This document shows positions 50,270-59,258 of a stretch of DNA of 64,000 bases, piece after piece. Below the pieces are notes generated by a model. It saw only the letters and a list, made by a program, of their open reading frames with translations. It searched no databases and was not told the DNA's origin. The stretch lies in contig NZ_SJSO01000019.1 of NCBI RefSeq assembly GCF_004331735.1, positions 49,395-113,394 of the forward strand, written 5' to 3'. The DNA comes from Pedobacter psychrodurus (GTDB taxonomy: Bacteria; Bacteroidota; Bacteroidia; Sphingobacteriales; Sphingobacteriaceae). The position numbers were made by a program, and so were the translations under genes. The first letter of the stretch is position 1. The number at the start of each line of letters is the position of its first letter.

Positions 50270-51601
50270 TTATTTAATTTTGAGTTCGAATATAGCAACT
50301 TTTTTTGTTGCTGTAGTTAATTTATATCGGTTATCCTGCCGCATACCTGCAATCCAAACAATTTCACCATTTCCGTTAACCAAAATCGGTGTAGTGCTTT
50401 TTAAATGTAGAGGAACTTTCTCGTCGATAAAATAATCGCTCACTTTTTTGGGGTTACGCATACCCAGCGGGATAAACTTATCACCATTTTGCCAATTCCT
50501 TAATACCAAAGGAAAAATTAATTTATCAGCATTTACGTACGCCTTATTCAAATTAATTTCGAATTTTATTTCATGCGTAAACGTCAATGAAATTTCATCA
50601 TTGGCAAAAGCAATGTTTTCTGTTGTTGGATGGATAAACTGGTTGGAAGTCATCGAGGTGTTTTTCTCAACAATAACCAGATCACCTCTATTAATAATGG
50701 CCTGATGCGTCGAGCTAAAAAAATGCGTCCCACTTAAGGCTTTTAAACTGTCTAAAATTTCCTGCACCACATTTTCGCCAAAATTAAAAGGTTTAAGCAA
50801 CTCATAAAGCAACAGTTTTTGTGGATTTAATTTAGCAATCTCTTCTAAGGGGATATAAACGCCATCAATCCTTTTATTTAGAATTCTATTTGTAAGTTTT
50901 TGAACCTGTACATTTAAAAAAGTCTCTAATTCCGCAAAGCGGGAAATGTTTTCTGCAAAAGTTTTTTCGAGATTTGGATTAATCTCCTGAAGTTGCGGAA
51001 CAACTGCTAACCTAATTTTATTGCGGGTATAATTCGTGCTTGCGTTCGAACTGTCTTCTACAAAATCTATATGATTAACCTTTACAATTTCATCAATTTG
51101 CTGTCGGTTTAAAAATAATAAGGGTCTGATCAGTAAATCACGTTTAGGTAAAATGCCATGCAATCCGCTTATGCCTGTGCCACGGGTAAGGTTAATGAGT
51201 ACGGTTTCTACCGCATCGTTCTGGTGCTGCGCCAAAGCAATATAATCGTAGCCTTCTTTGTCTCTAATTTCTTCGAACCAGTTATAACGCAGGTCGCGCG
51301 CTGCCATCTGGGTAGAAATTTTATTTTCAGCAGCATATTTTTTGGTATCAAAATGCGTTACATAAAAAGGTAATCCTAAATTTTTGGCCAAAAGCGCAAC
51401 AAAACCTTCATCACGTTGTGCTTCATCAGCCCGTAAATTAAAATTACAATGTGCCACACCAACATCAATGCCTATTGCTTTAAACAAATGCAACATTAAT
51501 ACCGAATCTTTTCCTCCGCTTACGGCCAAAAGAATCTTGTTAGCCCGCACAAACAGCTGTTGCTGGTCAATAAAATCCTGAAATTGTTTTACGGGTAACA
51601 T
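50270..51601 (-). CDS. tilS: tRNA(Ile)-lysidine synthase TilS
   Basis: Converts C34 of tRNA-Ile(CAU) to lysidine so that it reads AUA. 443 aa from the ATG at 51601. N-terminal PP-loop ATPase LLAVSGGKDSVLMLHLFK (SGGKDS) with IALAQHQNDAVETVLINLTR; RGTGISGLHGILPKRDLLIR and HIDFVEDSSNASTNYTRNKI are typical. The C-terminal TilS domain has GDKFIPLGMRNPKKVSDYFI and KVPLHLKSTTPILV. An earlier in-frame ATG (51649) overlaps the divergent palindrome and promoter region and is less likely. Confidence 0.95.
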   Translation of the reverse strand: MLPVKQFQDFIDQQQLFVRANKILLAVSGGKDSVLMLHLFKAIGIDVGVAHCNFNLRADEAQRDEGFVALLAKNLGLPFYVTHFDTKKYAAENKISTQMAARDLRYNWFEEIRDKEGYDYIALAQHQNDAVETVLINLTRGTGISGLHGILPKRDLLIRPLLFLNRQQIDEIVKVNHIDFVEDSSNASTNYTRNKIRLAVVPQLQEINPNLEKTFAENISRFAELETFLNVQVQKLTNRILNKRIDGVYIPLEEIAKLNPQKLLLYELLKPFNFGENVVQEILDSLKALSGTHFFSSTHQAIINRGDLVIVEKNTSMTSNQFIHPTTENIAFANDEISLTFTHEIKFEINLNKAYVNADKLIFPLVLRNWQNGDKFIPLGMRNPKKVSDYFIDEKVPLHLKSTTPILVNGNGEIVWIAGMRQDNRYKLTTATKKVAIFELKIK

Positions 51602-51605
51602 CCAC

Positions 51606-51613
51606 CAAAAATA
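51606..51613 (-). promoter_or_regulatory. Possible -7 box TATTTTTG of tilS
   Basis: Minus-strand TATTTTTG is followed by GTGG and then the ATG at 51601, which would place the transcript start at or next to the start codon. T-rich, so chance is possible. Confidence 0.35.
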
Positions 51614-51630
51614 TTTAATTTTAACTGGTA

Positions 51631-51646
51631 TTCCGAACGTTCGGAA
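51631..51646. promoter_or_regulatory. 16-bp perfect palindrome TTCCGAACGTTCGGAA in a divergent promoter region
   Basis: A 16-bp perfect palindrome between tilS and the OstA-like gene. It lies nine bases upstream of the OstA-like -7 box, where the -33 contact would be. Candidate operator. Confidence 0.55.
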
Positions 51647-51654
51647 CAAAAAAC

Positions 51655-51662
51655 TAACTTTG
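51655..51662 (+). promoter_or_regulatory. -7 box TAACTTTG of the OstA-like gene
   Basis: TAACTTTG ends five bases before the GTG at 51667, predicting an almost leaderless mRNA. Confidence 0.5.
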
Positions 51663-51666
51663 TAGT

Positions 51667-54036
51667 GTGCAAAAACTATTTGTCTTTTTATTCATTTTAA
51701 TCAGTCCAGTATTTTTATTCGGTCAGCAACCCGCCTCGAAGATTAAAATCGTTTCGTTTTCTAAAATAACCGGGGATGTTAAAAATAAGGTTAGTTATTT
51801 ACGGAACCCTGTTTTCCAACAAGATAATGCAACACTAACCTGCGATAGCGCTGTATTTTATAGCGAACGAAACTATTTCGAAGCTTTTAAAAACGTTCAT
51901 ATCAACCAGCTTACAACAGATATTTATTCAGATCAACTGGAGTATGACGGGAATAAAAAACACGCACATTTAACTGGAAATGTGAAGATGATCGATCCTA
52001 CTTCGATCTTAACGACCAATATTTTAGATTACAATACCCTAAGCAAGATAGGAACTTATACCAGCGGAGGTAAAATTGTAAATAAAGAAGTAACACTAAC
52101 CAGTAAAAATGGCTATTATTTTAGCAACTCGAACGATGCTTATTTTAAATATGACGTAGTTGTAGTTACACCACAGTCGACCATAAAGTCGGATACCATG
52201 AGCTACAACACGCAAAGTAAATGGACTTTTTTTTACGGGCCAACCAATATCAAAGGAAAAGACGATAATCTTTACACCGAAAACGGTCAGTATAATACCA
52301 TGACAGAGGATGCCTTTTTTGGAAAGAAAAATCTTTATACACAAGGTACAAGATCTTTAAAAGGTGATAGCTTGTATTATTATGGGAAAAAAGGCATTGG
52401 TAAGGCTGTAAAAAACATTGTTTTCTCTGACACGAAAGATAAAATGAAAATGTTCGGCGACTTAGGTTATTACTATAAACTAGATCAGCGGACGTTGGTT
52501 ACCAGAAATGCCTATTTAGGAATAGGTACCGAAGATTCGGTAATGGTAAAGAATAAAAAAAGACCTGATAGTTTGTGGATGGGCGCTGATACCTTAGAAA
52601 CCCAAATGGTATTGCAAAAAACCCTAAAATTAGTACCTAAAATTTCCATCAAAGCTGATAACCAGGTTGGAGAGGACGATGAAGAAACTGGTGAGAAAAA
52701 AGAAAAAACCGAAGCAAAGGAGAAACCAGAAAACCCAAGTACCCCAAAAGAAGATAGGAATAAACGCAATACGGCAAAAATAAGCCGGGCTGATAGGAAG
52801 AAAAAAAATAAGGGCGATGCGGTAACGGAAGATCCGCTTAACCTGAAAGACAAAAGTATCGATAGCTTAAAATCGAAAGTTGATTCACTTGGCAAAGATC
52901 TATCCAAGGTTAACCTCGATAGTTTACAGAAAAATAATCTTTTAAAGAACAAGGCTGATTCCATTATCAAAAATCTGCCTAAACTTAAAACTGAGAGTCT
53001 GAAAAAGCTGGCTGACAAGACCAATTCGATAATAAAGGGCGTATCGAAAACTAAAATCGATAGCTTGCAAAAGAAGATAACAAAATCTGGCATTAAAGAT
53101 AGTTTAACAAAAGTTCTGGGAAACTTAAAACCCGGTGCATTAAAGACTGATACTGCCAAGTTTAACCCAGCTGACACTGTTCAAACCCGAATCATTAAAG
53201 CTTACCACGGCGTTAAGATTTTTAAAACGAACATACAGGCCAAAACCGATAGTCTGTTTTATACCAGTGCCGATTCTACTTTACGTTGCTACAGTAATCC
53301 GATCATCTGGTCGGAAGGCTCTCAACAGGTTGGCGATACCATATTTGTTCAGTTCAAGAATAAAAAACTAAATAATTTACAGGCATTTAGAAATGCATTT
53401 TTAGTAAATACACCAAAAGATTCGTTAAAGTTTAACCAAATAAAAGGAAGGTTAATGACTGGTTTCTTTAAGGATGGGAAATTTAAGAACCTCTATGTGG
53501 ATGGCAATGCCGAAAGTATTTATTATACCCAGGATGATAGCACAAAGGTGTATAAAGAAATGAACCAAACCCTGAGTAGCAGGATAAAATTCATATTTAA
53601 GGATAAGGAAAATGCAATTGAGGAGATTGTTTATATTAAAGGAATAGAAGGAGCCTTAAATCCTGAAAATACGATTGCAAAAGATCATGTATTAAAGGGA
53701 TTTTCGTGGAAACCTACCGAACGCCCAAAATCAAAAAAAGATGCGATAGGCTCTTCGGGCAAACCTAAACCCAAAGTAAAGGCAAAAGCAGTTGCAGGTA
53801 AAACTGTAGCTGGCGCTAAAACGACAAGTCCAGCAACTAAACCATCAACAACGGCACCTGCAGTTAAACCGAAAATCATATTGGGAAAAGACAGTTTAAA
53901 CCTGAATAAGAAATTGCCACAAGCTAAACCAGCAGACACTGCTAATTTTGGCATTAAACCGATTTTACCGAAAAAGGATTCAGTTCAATTTAAAAAAGAT
54001 TCTGTTCAGGTGAAAAAGGCAGCTGGTAAAATGTAG
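51667..54036 (+). CDS. OstA-like (LptA/LptD-N domain) LPS-transport-related protein, 789 aa
   Basis: Signal peptide at 1-19 (LFGQ) after a GTG start. Residues about 25-330 are repeated OstA/LptA beta-jellyroll strands: NATLTCDSAVFYSERNYFEA, DQLEYDGNKKHAHLTGNVKM, STIKSDTMSYNTQSKWTFFY, GDSLYYYGKKGIGKAV. A Lys/Ser-rich coiled linker (about 340-500: KSIDSLKSKVDSLGKDLSKV) separates a second OstA region (KIFKTNIQAKTDSLFYTSAD ... GRLMTGFFKDGKFKNLYVDG). The tail is Pro/Lys-rich. Predicted periplasmic component of LPS export to the outer membrane. Confidence 0.88.
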   Translation: MQKLFVFLFILISPVFLFGQQPASKIKIVSFSKITGDVKNKVSYLRNPVFQQDNATLTCDSAVFYSERNYFEAFKNVHINQLTTDIYSDQLEYDGNKKHAHLTGNVKMIDPTSILTTNILDYNTLSKIGTYTSGGKIVNKEVTLTSKNGYYFSNSNDAYFKYDVVVVTPQSTIKSDTMSYNTQSKWTFFYGPTNIKGKDDNLYTENGQYNTMTEDAFFGKKNLYTQGTRSLKGDSLYYYGKKGIGKAVKNIVFSDTKDKMKMFGDLGYYYKLDQRTLVTRNAYLGIGTEDSVMVKNKKRPDSLWMGADTLETQMVLQKTLKLVPKISIKADNQVGEDDEETGEKKEKTEAKEKPENPSTPKEDRNKRNTAKISRADRKKKNKGDAVTEDPLNLKDKSIDSLKSKVDSLGKDLSKVNLDSLQKNNLLKNKADSIIKNLPKLKTESLKKLADKTNSIIKGVSKTKIDSLQKKITKSGIKDSLTKVLGNLKPGALKTDTAKFNPADTVQTRIIKAYHGVKIFKTNIQAKTDSLFYTSADSTLRCYSNPIIWSEGSQQVGDTIFVQFKNKKLNNLQAFRNAFLVNTPKDSLKFNQIKGRLMTGFFKDGKFKNLYVDGNAESIYYTQDDSTKVYKEMNQTLSSRIKFIFKDKENAIEEIVYIKGIEGALNPENTIAKDHVLKGFSWKPTERPKSKKDAIGSSGKPKPKVKAKAVAGKTVAGAKTTSPATKPSTTAPAVKPKIILGKDSLNLNKKLPQAKPADTANFGIKPILPKKDSVQFKKDSVQVKKAAGKM

Positions 54037-54073
54037 TTTTTGTTATTCACTAAATTAATGGTTAAATTTATTT

Positions 54074-54295
54074 ATGGATTTACAATCAGAAAAACTAAGT
54101 GTGCTTCAACAAATCATTAATTCGGATGATGAAAGTTTAATCAGAGATATTAAATCACTAATTACTGCAAGAGATTTTGATTGGTTTGATGGATTAAACA
54201 GCCGCCAACAAGACGACATTCTCGAAGGAATAAGCCAACTTGATCGGGGTGAAAGTTTTAGCCATGAAGAGGCAAAAAAAAGGTTTAGTGTTTAA
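54074..54295 (+). CDS. Antitoxin of a type II toxin-antitoxin pair
   Basis: 73 aa. Helical N-terminus (SEKLSVLQQIINSDDESLIR) then FDWFDGLNSRQQDDILEGIS, QLDRGESFSHEEAKKRFSV. This short addiction-module antitoxin type, often with a GESFSHEE..KRF C-terminus, sits before RelE/ParE toxins in Bacteroidota. It overlaps the toxin gene by one base (TAATG), which couples translation. Confidence 0.85.
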   Translation: MDLQSEKLSVLQQIINSDDESLIRDIKSLITARDFDWFDGLNSRQQDDILEGISQLDRGESFSHEEAKKRFSV

Positions 54296-54597
54296 TGGAT
54301 ATTATTTGGTCTAAAAAAGCTGGCGAAACTTTCCAAAGAAATATTGATTATCTAAAAGAAAATTGGACAGAAGTAGAAGTAAAAAAATTCATCACAAGGG
54401 TATTTACCTATCTCGAAACAATATCTGAGGAACCATTAATTTCTAGAAAAACATATAAAACAAAGAATACACATATAGGTTTTATTATTCCACACATATC
54501 AGTTGTTTACCGTATTAAACCAAAAAAAGAAATTTTAGAAATCGTAACCTTTATAGACAATCGGCAAAGTAGCAAAAAGAAAAAAAGATTTTTATAA
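54295..54597 (+). CDS. RelE/ParE-family toxin
   Basis: 100 aa. RelE/ParE fold: IIWSKKAGETFQRNIDYLKE at the start, FITRVFTYLETISEEPLISR, and a sheet GFIIPHISVVYRIKPKKEIL, EIVTFIDNRQS with a basic tail. Expected to inhibit translation (mRNA cleavage) or DNA gyrase; the sequence does not distinguish these. Its last six bases overlap the convergent rdgB gene end. Confidence 0.87.
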   Translation: MDIIWSKKAGETFQRNIDYLKENWTEVEVKKFITRVFTYLETISEEPLISRKTYKTKNTHIGFIIPHISVVYRIKPKKEILEIVTFIDNRQSSKKKKRFL

Positions 54598-55170
54598 TTT
54601 TCCCTTCAAAAAACCCATCATCTTTTTAAGTGCGATGGCCCGGTGGCTAATTTTATTCTTCTCGGCAATATCCATTTCGGCAAAGGTAATATCATAGCCA
54701 TCTGGCTGAAAAATAGGATCGTAACCGAAACCCTTCAATCCCGATAATCCTGTCCTGATTGTTCCTTCAATTATACCTTCAAAAATATGGTTCTGGCCAC
54801 TTTGCATTAAGGAGATCACCGTTTTAAACCTTGCTTTTCTATTGGTGTTTCCTTCAAGTTTCTTTAAAACAAGCTGAATATTTTCTAAGCTATCACGGCT
54901 TCCTGAATATCTTGCAGAATAAACGCCCGGTTCGTTATTTAAAGCTTCTATTTCTAAACCGCTATCATCTGCAAAACAATCTAAATTAAAATGCTCCACT
55001 ACATAGCTGCTTTTTAAAGATGCATTTCCTTCAAAAGTTTCAGCAGTTTCAGGAATATCAACCAAACAACCAATGTCTTCTAGATTCAGAACCTCATATT
55101 TACCTTCAAGGGCTGAGCGTATTTCTTCAGTTTTATGTTGATTATTAGTCGCAAATACAAGTTTTTTCAT
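54592..55170 (-). CDS. rdgB: XTP/dITP diphosphatase (RdgB/HAM1)
   Basis: House-cleaning pyrophosphatase that hydrolyses dITP and XTP. 192 aa. KLVFATNNQHKTEEIRSAL at the N-terminus, FADDSGLEIEALNNEPGVYS, ARYSG, the FKTVISLMQ segment, and GFGYDPIFQPDGYDITFAEM, KNKISHRAIALKKM are the HAM1 signatures. Its 3' end overlaps the toxin gene by six bases, tail to tail. Confidence 0.96.
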   Translation of the reverse strand: MKKLVFATNNQHKTEEIRSALEGKYEVLNLEDIGCLVDIPETAETFEGNASLKSSYVVEHFNLDCFADDSGLEIEALNNEPGVYSARYSGSRDSLENIQLVLKKLEGNTNRKARFKTVISLMQSGQNHIFEGIIEGTIRTGLSGLKGFGYDPIFQPDGYDITFAEMDIAEKNKISHRAIALKKMMGFLKGKL

Positions 55171-55286
55171 TTTAGGGAAGGTAAAAGGTTTAAGGTGTAG
55201 GGTTTAAGGTTTTTGGAGCCAAATTAAAATGCCATATCTCAGCACTTGATATTTAATTCTCAATACTTGATACGCTCGCAAAGCGG

Positions 55287-55940
55287 CTATTTAATTTTCT
55301 GAAGGTGTGCCCAAAGCATTTTCTTAGCAGTTAAATCACTATCCAGATGATGAAGATTAGGGGCAAAAATAATCCTGGTGGTTTCGTGAACGATGATTTC
55401 ATTCTGCCAGGTAAGGTCCAGTCTCAAGTCGGCAATCTCTACGCCAAAAGATAACATAATGGCAGGTTTAAAAAACTGATGCAATTCTGCAAAATCTGTT
55501 CCCCTATAATTTGAGTAATTTAGAATAGCAAAATCGGGTGTACCTAAATCTACGGCTTTAACAATTTTCCGCAACAGTTCCCTGCCCTGTTCAGTACTTA
55601 CATCATGCTCATGATCGTTAACTAAAATCAGTACTGATTTTTTATTTCCTCCTAAAAATTTAAACGTTTTTTCAGGTGCTGGTTCGGCCACAATATGCGG
55701 AATTTCAGGACCTTGCGTATAAACTTTAGGCATATTTGTAGGATTAATTCCAGGAATTTGTGTTATTTCTGGTTTTAAAACAGGTTCTTTTACTTCGGTA
55801 ACGGAAACATTTTCAACAGCCAAAACTGGCTCTGGATTACGTAAAGGCAGAATTTCAACGCTTTCATCCTTTACCAGAAAAATCTCTTCAGTAAAAAATA
55901 AACGTAAAGCATTCGCATTGTTGGTAACCTGGTTTTCCAT
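55287..55940 (-). CDS. Hypothetical protein
   Basis: 217 aa, not recognised. Residues about 1-90 are Pro/Glu/Val-rich and probably disordered (LPLRNPEPVLAVENVSVTEV). From about 100 there is an alpha/beta core: KSVLILVNDHEHDVSTEQGR, ELLRKIVKAVDLGTPDFAIL, AIMLSFGVEIADLRLDLTWQ, ending HLDSDLTAKKMLWAHLQKIK. The core could be a Rossmann-like or replication-subunit (psi-like) fold, but that is a guess. No signal peptide. Confidence 0.6.
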   Translation of the reverse strand: MENQVTNNANALRLFFTEEIFLVKDESVEILPLRNPEPVLAVENVSVTEVKEPVLKPEITQIPGINPTNMPKVYTQGPEIPHIVAEPAPEKTFKFLGGNKKSVLILVNDHEHDVSTEQGRELLRKIVKAVDLGTPDFAILNYSNYRGTDFAELHQFFKPAIMLSFGVEIADLRLDLTWQNEIIVHETTRIIFAPNLHHLDSDLTAKKMLWAHLQKIK

Positions 55941-56035
55941 TCGTATTTTTGCTGGATAATAATTTCTGTTAAAATTAGTTAAATATCTTATAATAGCGTC
56001 GCTAATTGTTACTTTTATCCCTTAAAATTTATAGA

Positions 56036-56632
56036 GTGCTCTGCGTGAGGAAAGCTTATTGCCTATTTGTTTTCAGCTTTATTTATAGCGTTTCGTTTGC
56101 ACAAAACGTTGCTGTGATAAATGGTAAATCAATAAGTGCCAAAGAATTTATGTGGGCATACAAAAAAAGCCATAACGGAAACGTTAGTGCTGCGTATGAT
56201 ACTTTACAGGCATATTTAAACTTGTACATAAATTTTAAACTTAAAGTTTTAGATGCCCGAGACATGGGATTGGATAAAAATGCCAATTACCAGGAAGAAA
56301 TTAAGACCTATGAAAATGCATTGGCCACACATAAAAAAGCTGGAGTCAGTAGCAAAGATCACGATTTCTTATTGAATGAATACCGTGAAGGGGTTTTAAT
56401 GTTCAATGTTTCTGAACAAAAAATATGGAACAAAGCGCAGGAAGACGAGCAGGCGATAACTGAATTTTACACTAAAAACCAACAAAATTACAATAAACCC
56501 TTAAGCGAAGTTAGAGGAGAGGTAATTGCCGATTATCAATTAAGCTTAGAAGAAAAATGGCTAAAAGGCCTGAAACAAAAATATCAGATCAAAATTAATG
56601 AAAACGAGTTGAAAAAGCTTGCTAAGTTATAA
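56036..56632 (+). CDS. Periplasmic SurA-N-like chaperone protein
   Basis: About 198 aa. The start is uncertain: GTG at 56036 or 56045, or TTG at 56006. A TACTTTTA box at 56010 favours the later ones. The signal peptide is RKAYCLFVFSFIYSVSFAQ. The rest matches the helical SurA/PpiC N-domain (VAVINGKSISAKEFMWAYKK, LNLYINFKLKVLDARDMGLD) but lacks the parvulin PPIase core. It directly precedes the SurA gene with two PPIase domains (54 bp gap) and likely works with it on outer-membrane proteins. Confidence 0.7.
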   Translation: MLCVRKAYCLFVFSFIYSVSFAQNVAVINGKSISAKEFMWAYKKSHNGNVSAAYDTLQAYLNLYINFKLKVLDARDMGLDKNANYQEEIKTYENALATHKKAGVSSKDHDFLLNEYREGVLMFNVSEQKIWNKAQEDEQAITEFYTKNQQNYNKPLSEVRGEVIADYQLSLEEKWLKGLKQKYQIKINENELKKLAKL

Positions 56633-56659
56633 CCAACCTGATTTTTTGATCATAAGTAT

Positions 56660-56667
56660 TAAATTTG
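56660..56667 (+). promoter_or_regulatory. -7 box TAAATTTG of the SurA gene
   Basis: TAAATTTG predicts a start near 56671 and supports the ATG at 56686 over the TTG at 56665. Confidence 0.5.
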
Positions 56668-56685
56668 CAAAATATAACAAATAGA

Positions 56686-58044
56686 ATGAAGAAAGTTTTT
56701 TTAGTAGCAACCGCTTTAATTTGCCTGTTTTTAAACAGTTTCGCTCAAAAGCATACCGTAGATAAAGTTGCTGCTGTTGTAGGAAATAATATTATCCTGC
56801 TATCAGATTTAAACCAACAATACACTCAATATCTTTATCAGGGCAACCAGCCTAACAATGAGATTAAATGTAAAATATTACAACAAACCTTAACCCAAAA
56901 ACTGCTTAAACAACAGGCCGAAATTGATTCGGTAATGGTTGAAGACGGTGCCGTTGATGATGAAGTAAACAAGCGTATGCGTTACAGCATGCAACGTGCC
57001 GGTGGCCAAGAGCGCTTAGAGCAGTTCTTAAACAAATCGGTATTACAGTACAAAGATGAAATCAGACCATCAGTAAAAGATGAATTGATTGCACAGAAAA
57101 TGCAACAAAAAATCACCGAAAACATTAATGTTACGCCAATGGAGGTTGAAAAATATTTCAAATCTTTGGGTGATAGCATCCCACAATTTAACACCGAAGT
57201 TGAAGTTGGTGAAGTAATTTTAAATCCGCAGTTAACCAGGGCAGAAAAACAGAAATTCCGCGATAAAATTGAAGCCCTTCGTTTAAGGGTTAAAAGTGGT
57301 GAGGATATGGGTGTTTTAGCAAAAACTTATTCTGAAGATCCAGGTTCTGCTGCCGATGGTGGTGATTACGGTTTTATCGACAGGAACACCATGGTTAAAG
57401 AATTTACTGCTTGGGCGTTTAAACTGAAAGCGGGAGAAATTTCGCCAGTGTTCGAAACAGATTACGGTTTCCACTTTTTACAGGTATTAGAGCGTAGAGG
57501 TGAGCAAGTGCACGTTAGACATATTTTAATTATGCCTAAAACCACACCAGAAGCCTTAACACGTTTAAAATTGCATGCAGATAGTATTTACAATAATATT
57601 ATCGGTAAAAAATTAAGCTTCGCTGCTGCAGCAAACCTTTATTCTGATAACAAAGAAAGTAAATACAATGGCGGTATGATGCTTAATGCCGAAAATGTTC
57701 AGGCAAGAAGTACTTTTATCCCTGTTGATAAATTAGATCCTTCGGTATTTTTAGTAATTGATAGCATGAAAACTGGCGGTATTTCTAAACCTGATTTATT
57801 TACTGCAGCTGATGGAAAACAAGGCTACCGCATTTTATATTTAAAATCTAAAATACCACCGCACAAAGCAAACTTAGCGCAAGATTTTCCAAAAATCAGA
57901 GACGCGGCACAAAGCGATAAAATTAATCGTACTTTAAGCGAATGGTTTGAAAAACGTCGCGAAAGCACTTACATTAAAATCGACGACGAGTTTAATACCT
58001 GTGATGAATTAAAAATTTGGACTAAAACCACCGCCGCAAAATAA
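56686..58044 (+). CDS. surA: SurA-type periplasmic peptidyl-prolyl isomerase
   Basis: 452 aa from ATG 56686 (MKKVFLVATALICLFLNSFAQ, signal peptide). N-terminal chaperone domain (VDKVAAVVGNNIILLSDLNQ), then two parvulin modules: YSEDPGSAADGGDYGFIDRN, GEISPVFETDYGFHFLQVLE and VHVRHILIMPKTTPEALTRL ... YSDNKESKYNGGMM. Folds outer-membrane proteins in the periplasm. The moxR gene starts five bases after the stop. Confidence 0.93.
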   Translation: MKKVFLVATALICLFLNSFAQKHTVDKVAAVVGNNIILLSDLNQQYTQYLYQGNQPNNEIKCKILQQTLTQKLLKQQAEIDSVMVEDGAVDDEVNKRMRYSMQRAGGQERLEQFLNKSVLQYKDEIRPSVKDELIAQKMQQKITENINVTPMEVEKYFKSLGDSIPQFNTEVEVGEVILNPQLTRAEKQKFRDKIEALRLRVKSGEDMGVLAKTYSEDPGSAADGGDYGFIDRNTMVKEFTAWAFKLKAGEISPVFETDYGFHFLQVLERRGEQVHVRHILIMPKTTPEALTRLKLHADSIYNNIIGKKLSFAAAANLYSDNKESKYNGGMMLNAENVQARSTFIPVDKLDPSVFLVIDSMKTGGISKPDLFTAADGKQGYRILYLKSKIPPHKANLAQDFPKIRDAAQSDKINRTLSEWFEKRRESTYIKIDDEFNTCDELKIWTKTTAAK

Positions 58045-58049
58045 CACCA

Positions 58050-59012
58050 ATGCAATATAAGAACGAAGTAGAAGCTGTTGATGCACTTCATCAATCTTTC
58101 AACAACATTAAAGCCGAAATAAGCAAAGTAGTAGTTGGACAAGATGACATCATAAAATCTGTTTTAATCGCCATTTTTAGCAACGGACACTGTCTGTTGG
58201 TTGGCGTACCCGGATTAGCCAAAACTTTACTTGTACAAACGGTAGCTTCTGTTTTAGACCTCGATTTTAACCGGATCCAGTTTACACCAGATTTAATGCC
58301 AAGCGATATTATTGGTGCAGAGATTTTAGGAGAAGACAGGCACTTTAAATTTATAAAAGGGCCTGTTTTTTCTAATATTATCCTGGCTGATGAGATTAAC
58401 CGTACACCGCCAAAAACCCAGGCAGCTTTATTAGAAGCCATGCAGGAGAAATCGGTTACCGCAGCTGGTCAGACCCATATTCTACCAAAACCATTTTTTG
58501 TTTTGGCCACACAAAACCCTATTGAACAAGAAGGAACTTATCCCCTACCCGAAGCTCAATTAGATCGTTTCATGTTCAACATTCAATTAAATTATCCTGC
58601 CTTTGCAGATGAATTGAACATCGTAAAAAACACCACAAGCAATAAAACCGTTCAACTGCAGAAAATTATCCACGCAGATGACATTCAATATTTCCAGAAA
58701 CTAATCCGCGATATTCCTATTACCGATAATGTTTTAGAATATGCAGTAAAATTAGCAGCTAAAACCCGTCCGAATAGTGAGTTTGCTACTGATGCGGTTA
58801 ACAAATACATCAGCTGGGGTGCTGGTCCGCGTGCCTCGCAGTTTTTAGTGTTGGGTGCAAAATGCCATGCTGCGGTAACGGGAAAATACTCTCCAGATAT
58901 TGAAGATGTTAAAGCTGTAGCTGAGCCTATTTTACGTCACCGTATCGTACGTAACTACCGTGCAGAAGCTGAAGGCTTATCAATCGAGAAAATCATTAAA
59001 GATTTATTGTAG
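58050..59012 (+). CDS. MoxR-family AAA+ ATPase
   Basis: 320 aa. VVGQDDIIKSVLIAIFSNGH, Walker A LLVGVPGLAKTLLVQTVASV, then LMPSDIIGAEIL, Walker B NIILADEINRTPPKTQAALL, and sensor region FFVLATQNPIEQEGTYPLPE, AQLDRFMF. MoxR ATPases act as chaperones for enzyme or envelope complexes, typically with DUF58/VWA proteins. No DUF58 or VWA gene follows here; the gene is only linked to surA upstream. Confidence 0.94.
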   Translation: MQYKNEVEAVDALHQSFNNIKAEISKVVVGQDDIIKSVLIAIFSNGHCLLVGVPGLAKTLLVQTVASVLDLDFNRIQFTPDLMPSDIIGAEILGEDRHFKFIKGPVFSNIILADEINRTPPKTQAALLEAMQEKSVTAAGQTHILPKPFFVLATQNPIEQEGTYPLPEAQLDRFMFNIQLNYPAFADELNIVKNTTSNKTVQLQKIIHADDIQYFQKLIRDIPITDNVLEYAVKLAAKTRPNSEFATDAVNKYISWGAGPRASQFLVLGAKCHAAVTGKYSPDIEDVKAVAEPILRHRIVRNYRAEAEGLSIEKIIKDLL

Positions 59013-59025
59013 TTTCTCTTAAGTG

Positions 59026-59150
59026 GGATTTGTAATTTCCGTTAGTCGGGATTTGCAATCCCGTCTCATGAACCAAGGATTTCGACCCTTCTATTAGTGG
59101 ATTACAAATCCACAATACAGCAGGTCGAGATTGCAAATCTCGACCAACAC
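59026..59150. repeat. Palindromic repeats GTCGGGATTTGCAATCCC / GGTCGAGATT-GCA-AATCTCGACC
   Basis: GGTCGAGATT (59123-59132) and AATCTCGACC (59136-59145) are perfect 10-bp arms around GCA; GGGATTTGCAATCCCG lies upstream. They sit between moxR and the DUF1801 gene. Confidence 0.8.
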
Positions 59151-59258
59151 AAAATCAAAATATTAGAAAGATTAATGCAAGAATTGAGGACTTTCTTGCC
59201 TCTTTGCTATTAAAGTTAACTCTACAAGCTATATTCGTATAAATATTCAGAGAAACGA

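Noticed and set aside
52512..53177. 221-aa minus-strand ORF inside the OstA-like gene
   Set aside because: Ser/Leu/Phe-rich reverse image of the Lys/Asp-rich linker; no start context or domain.
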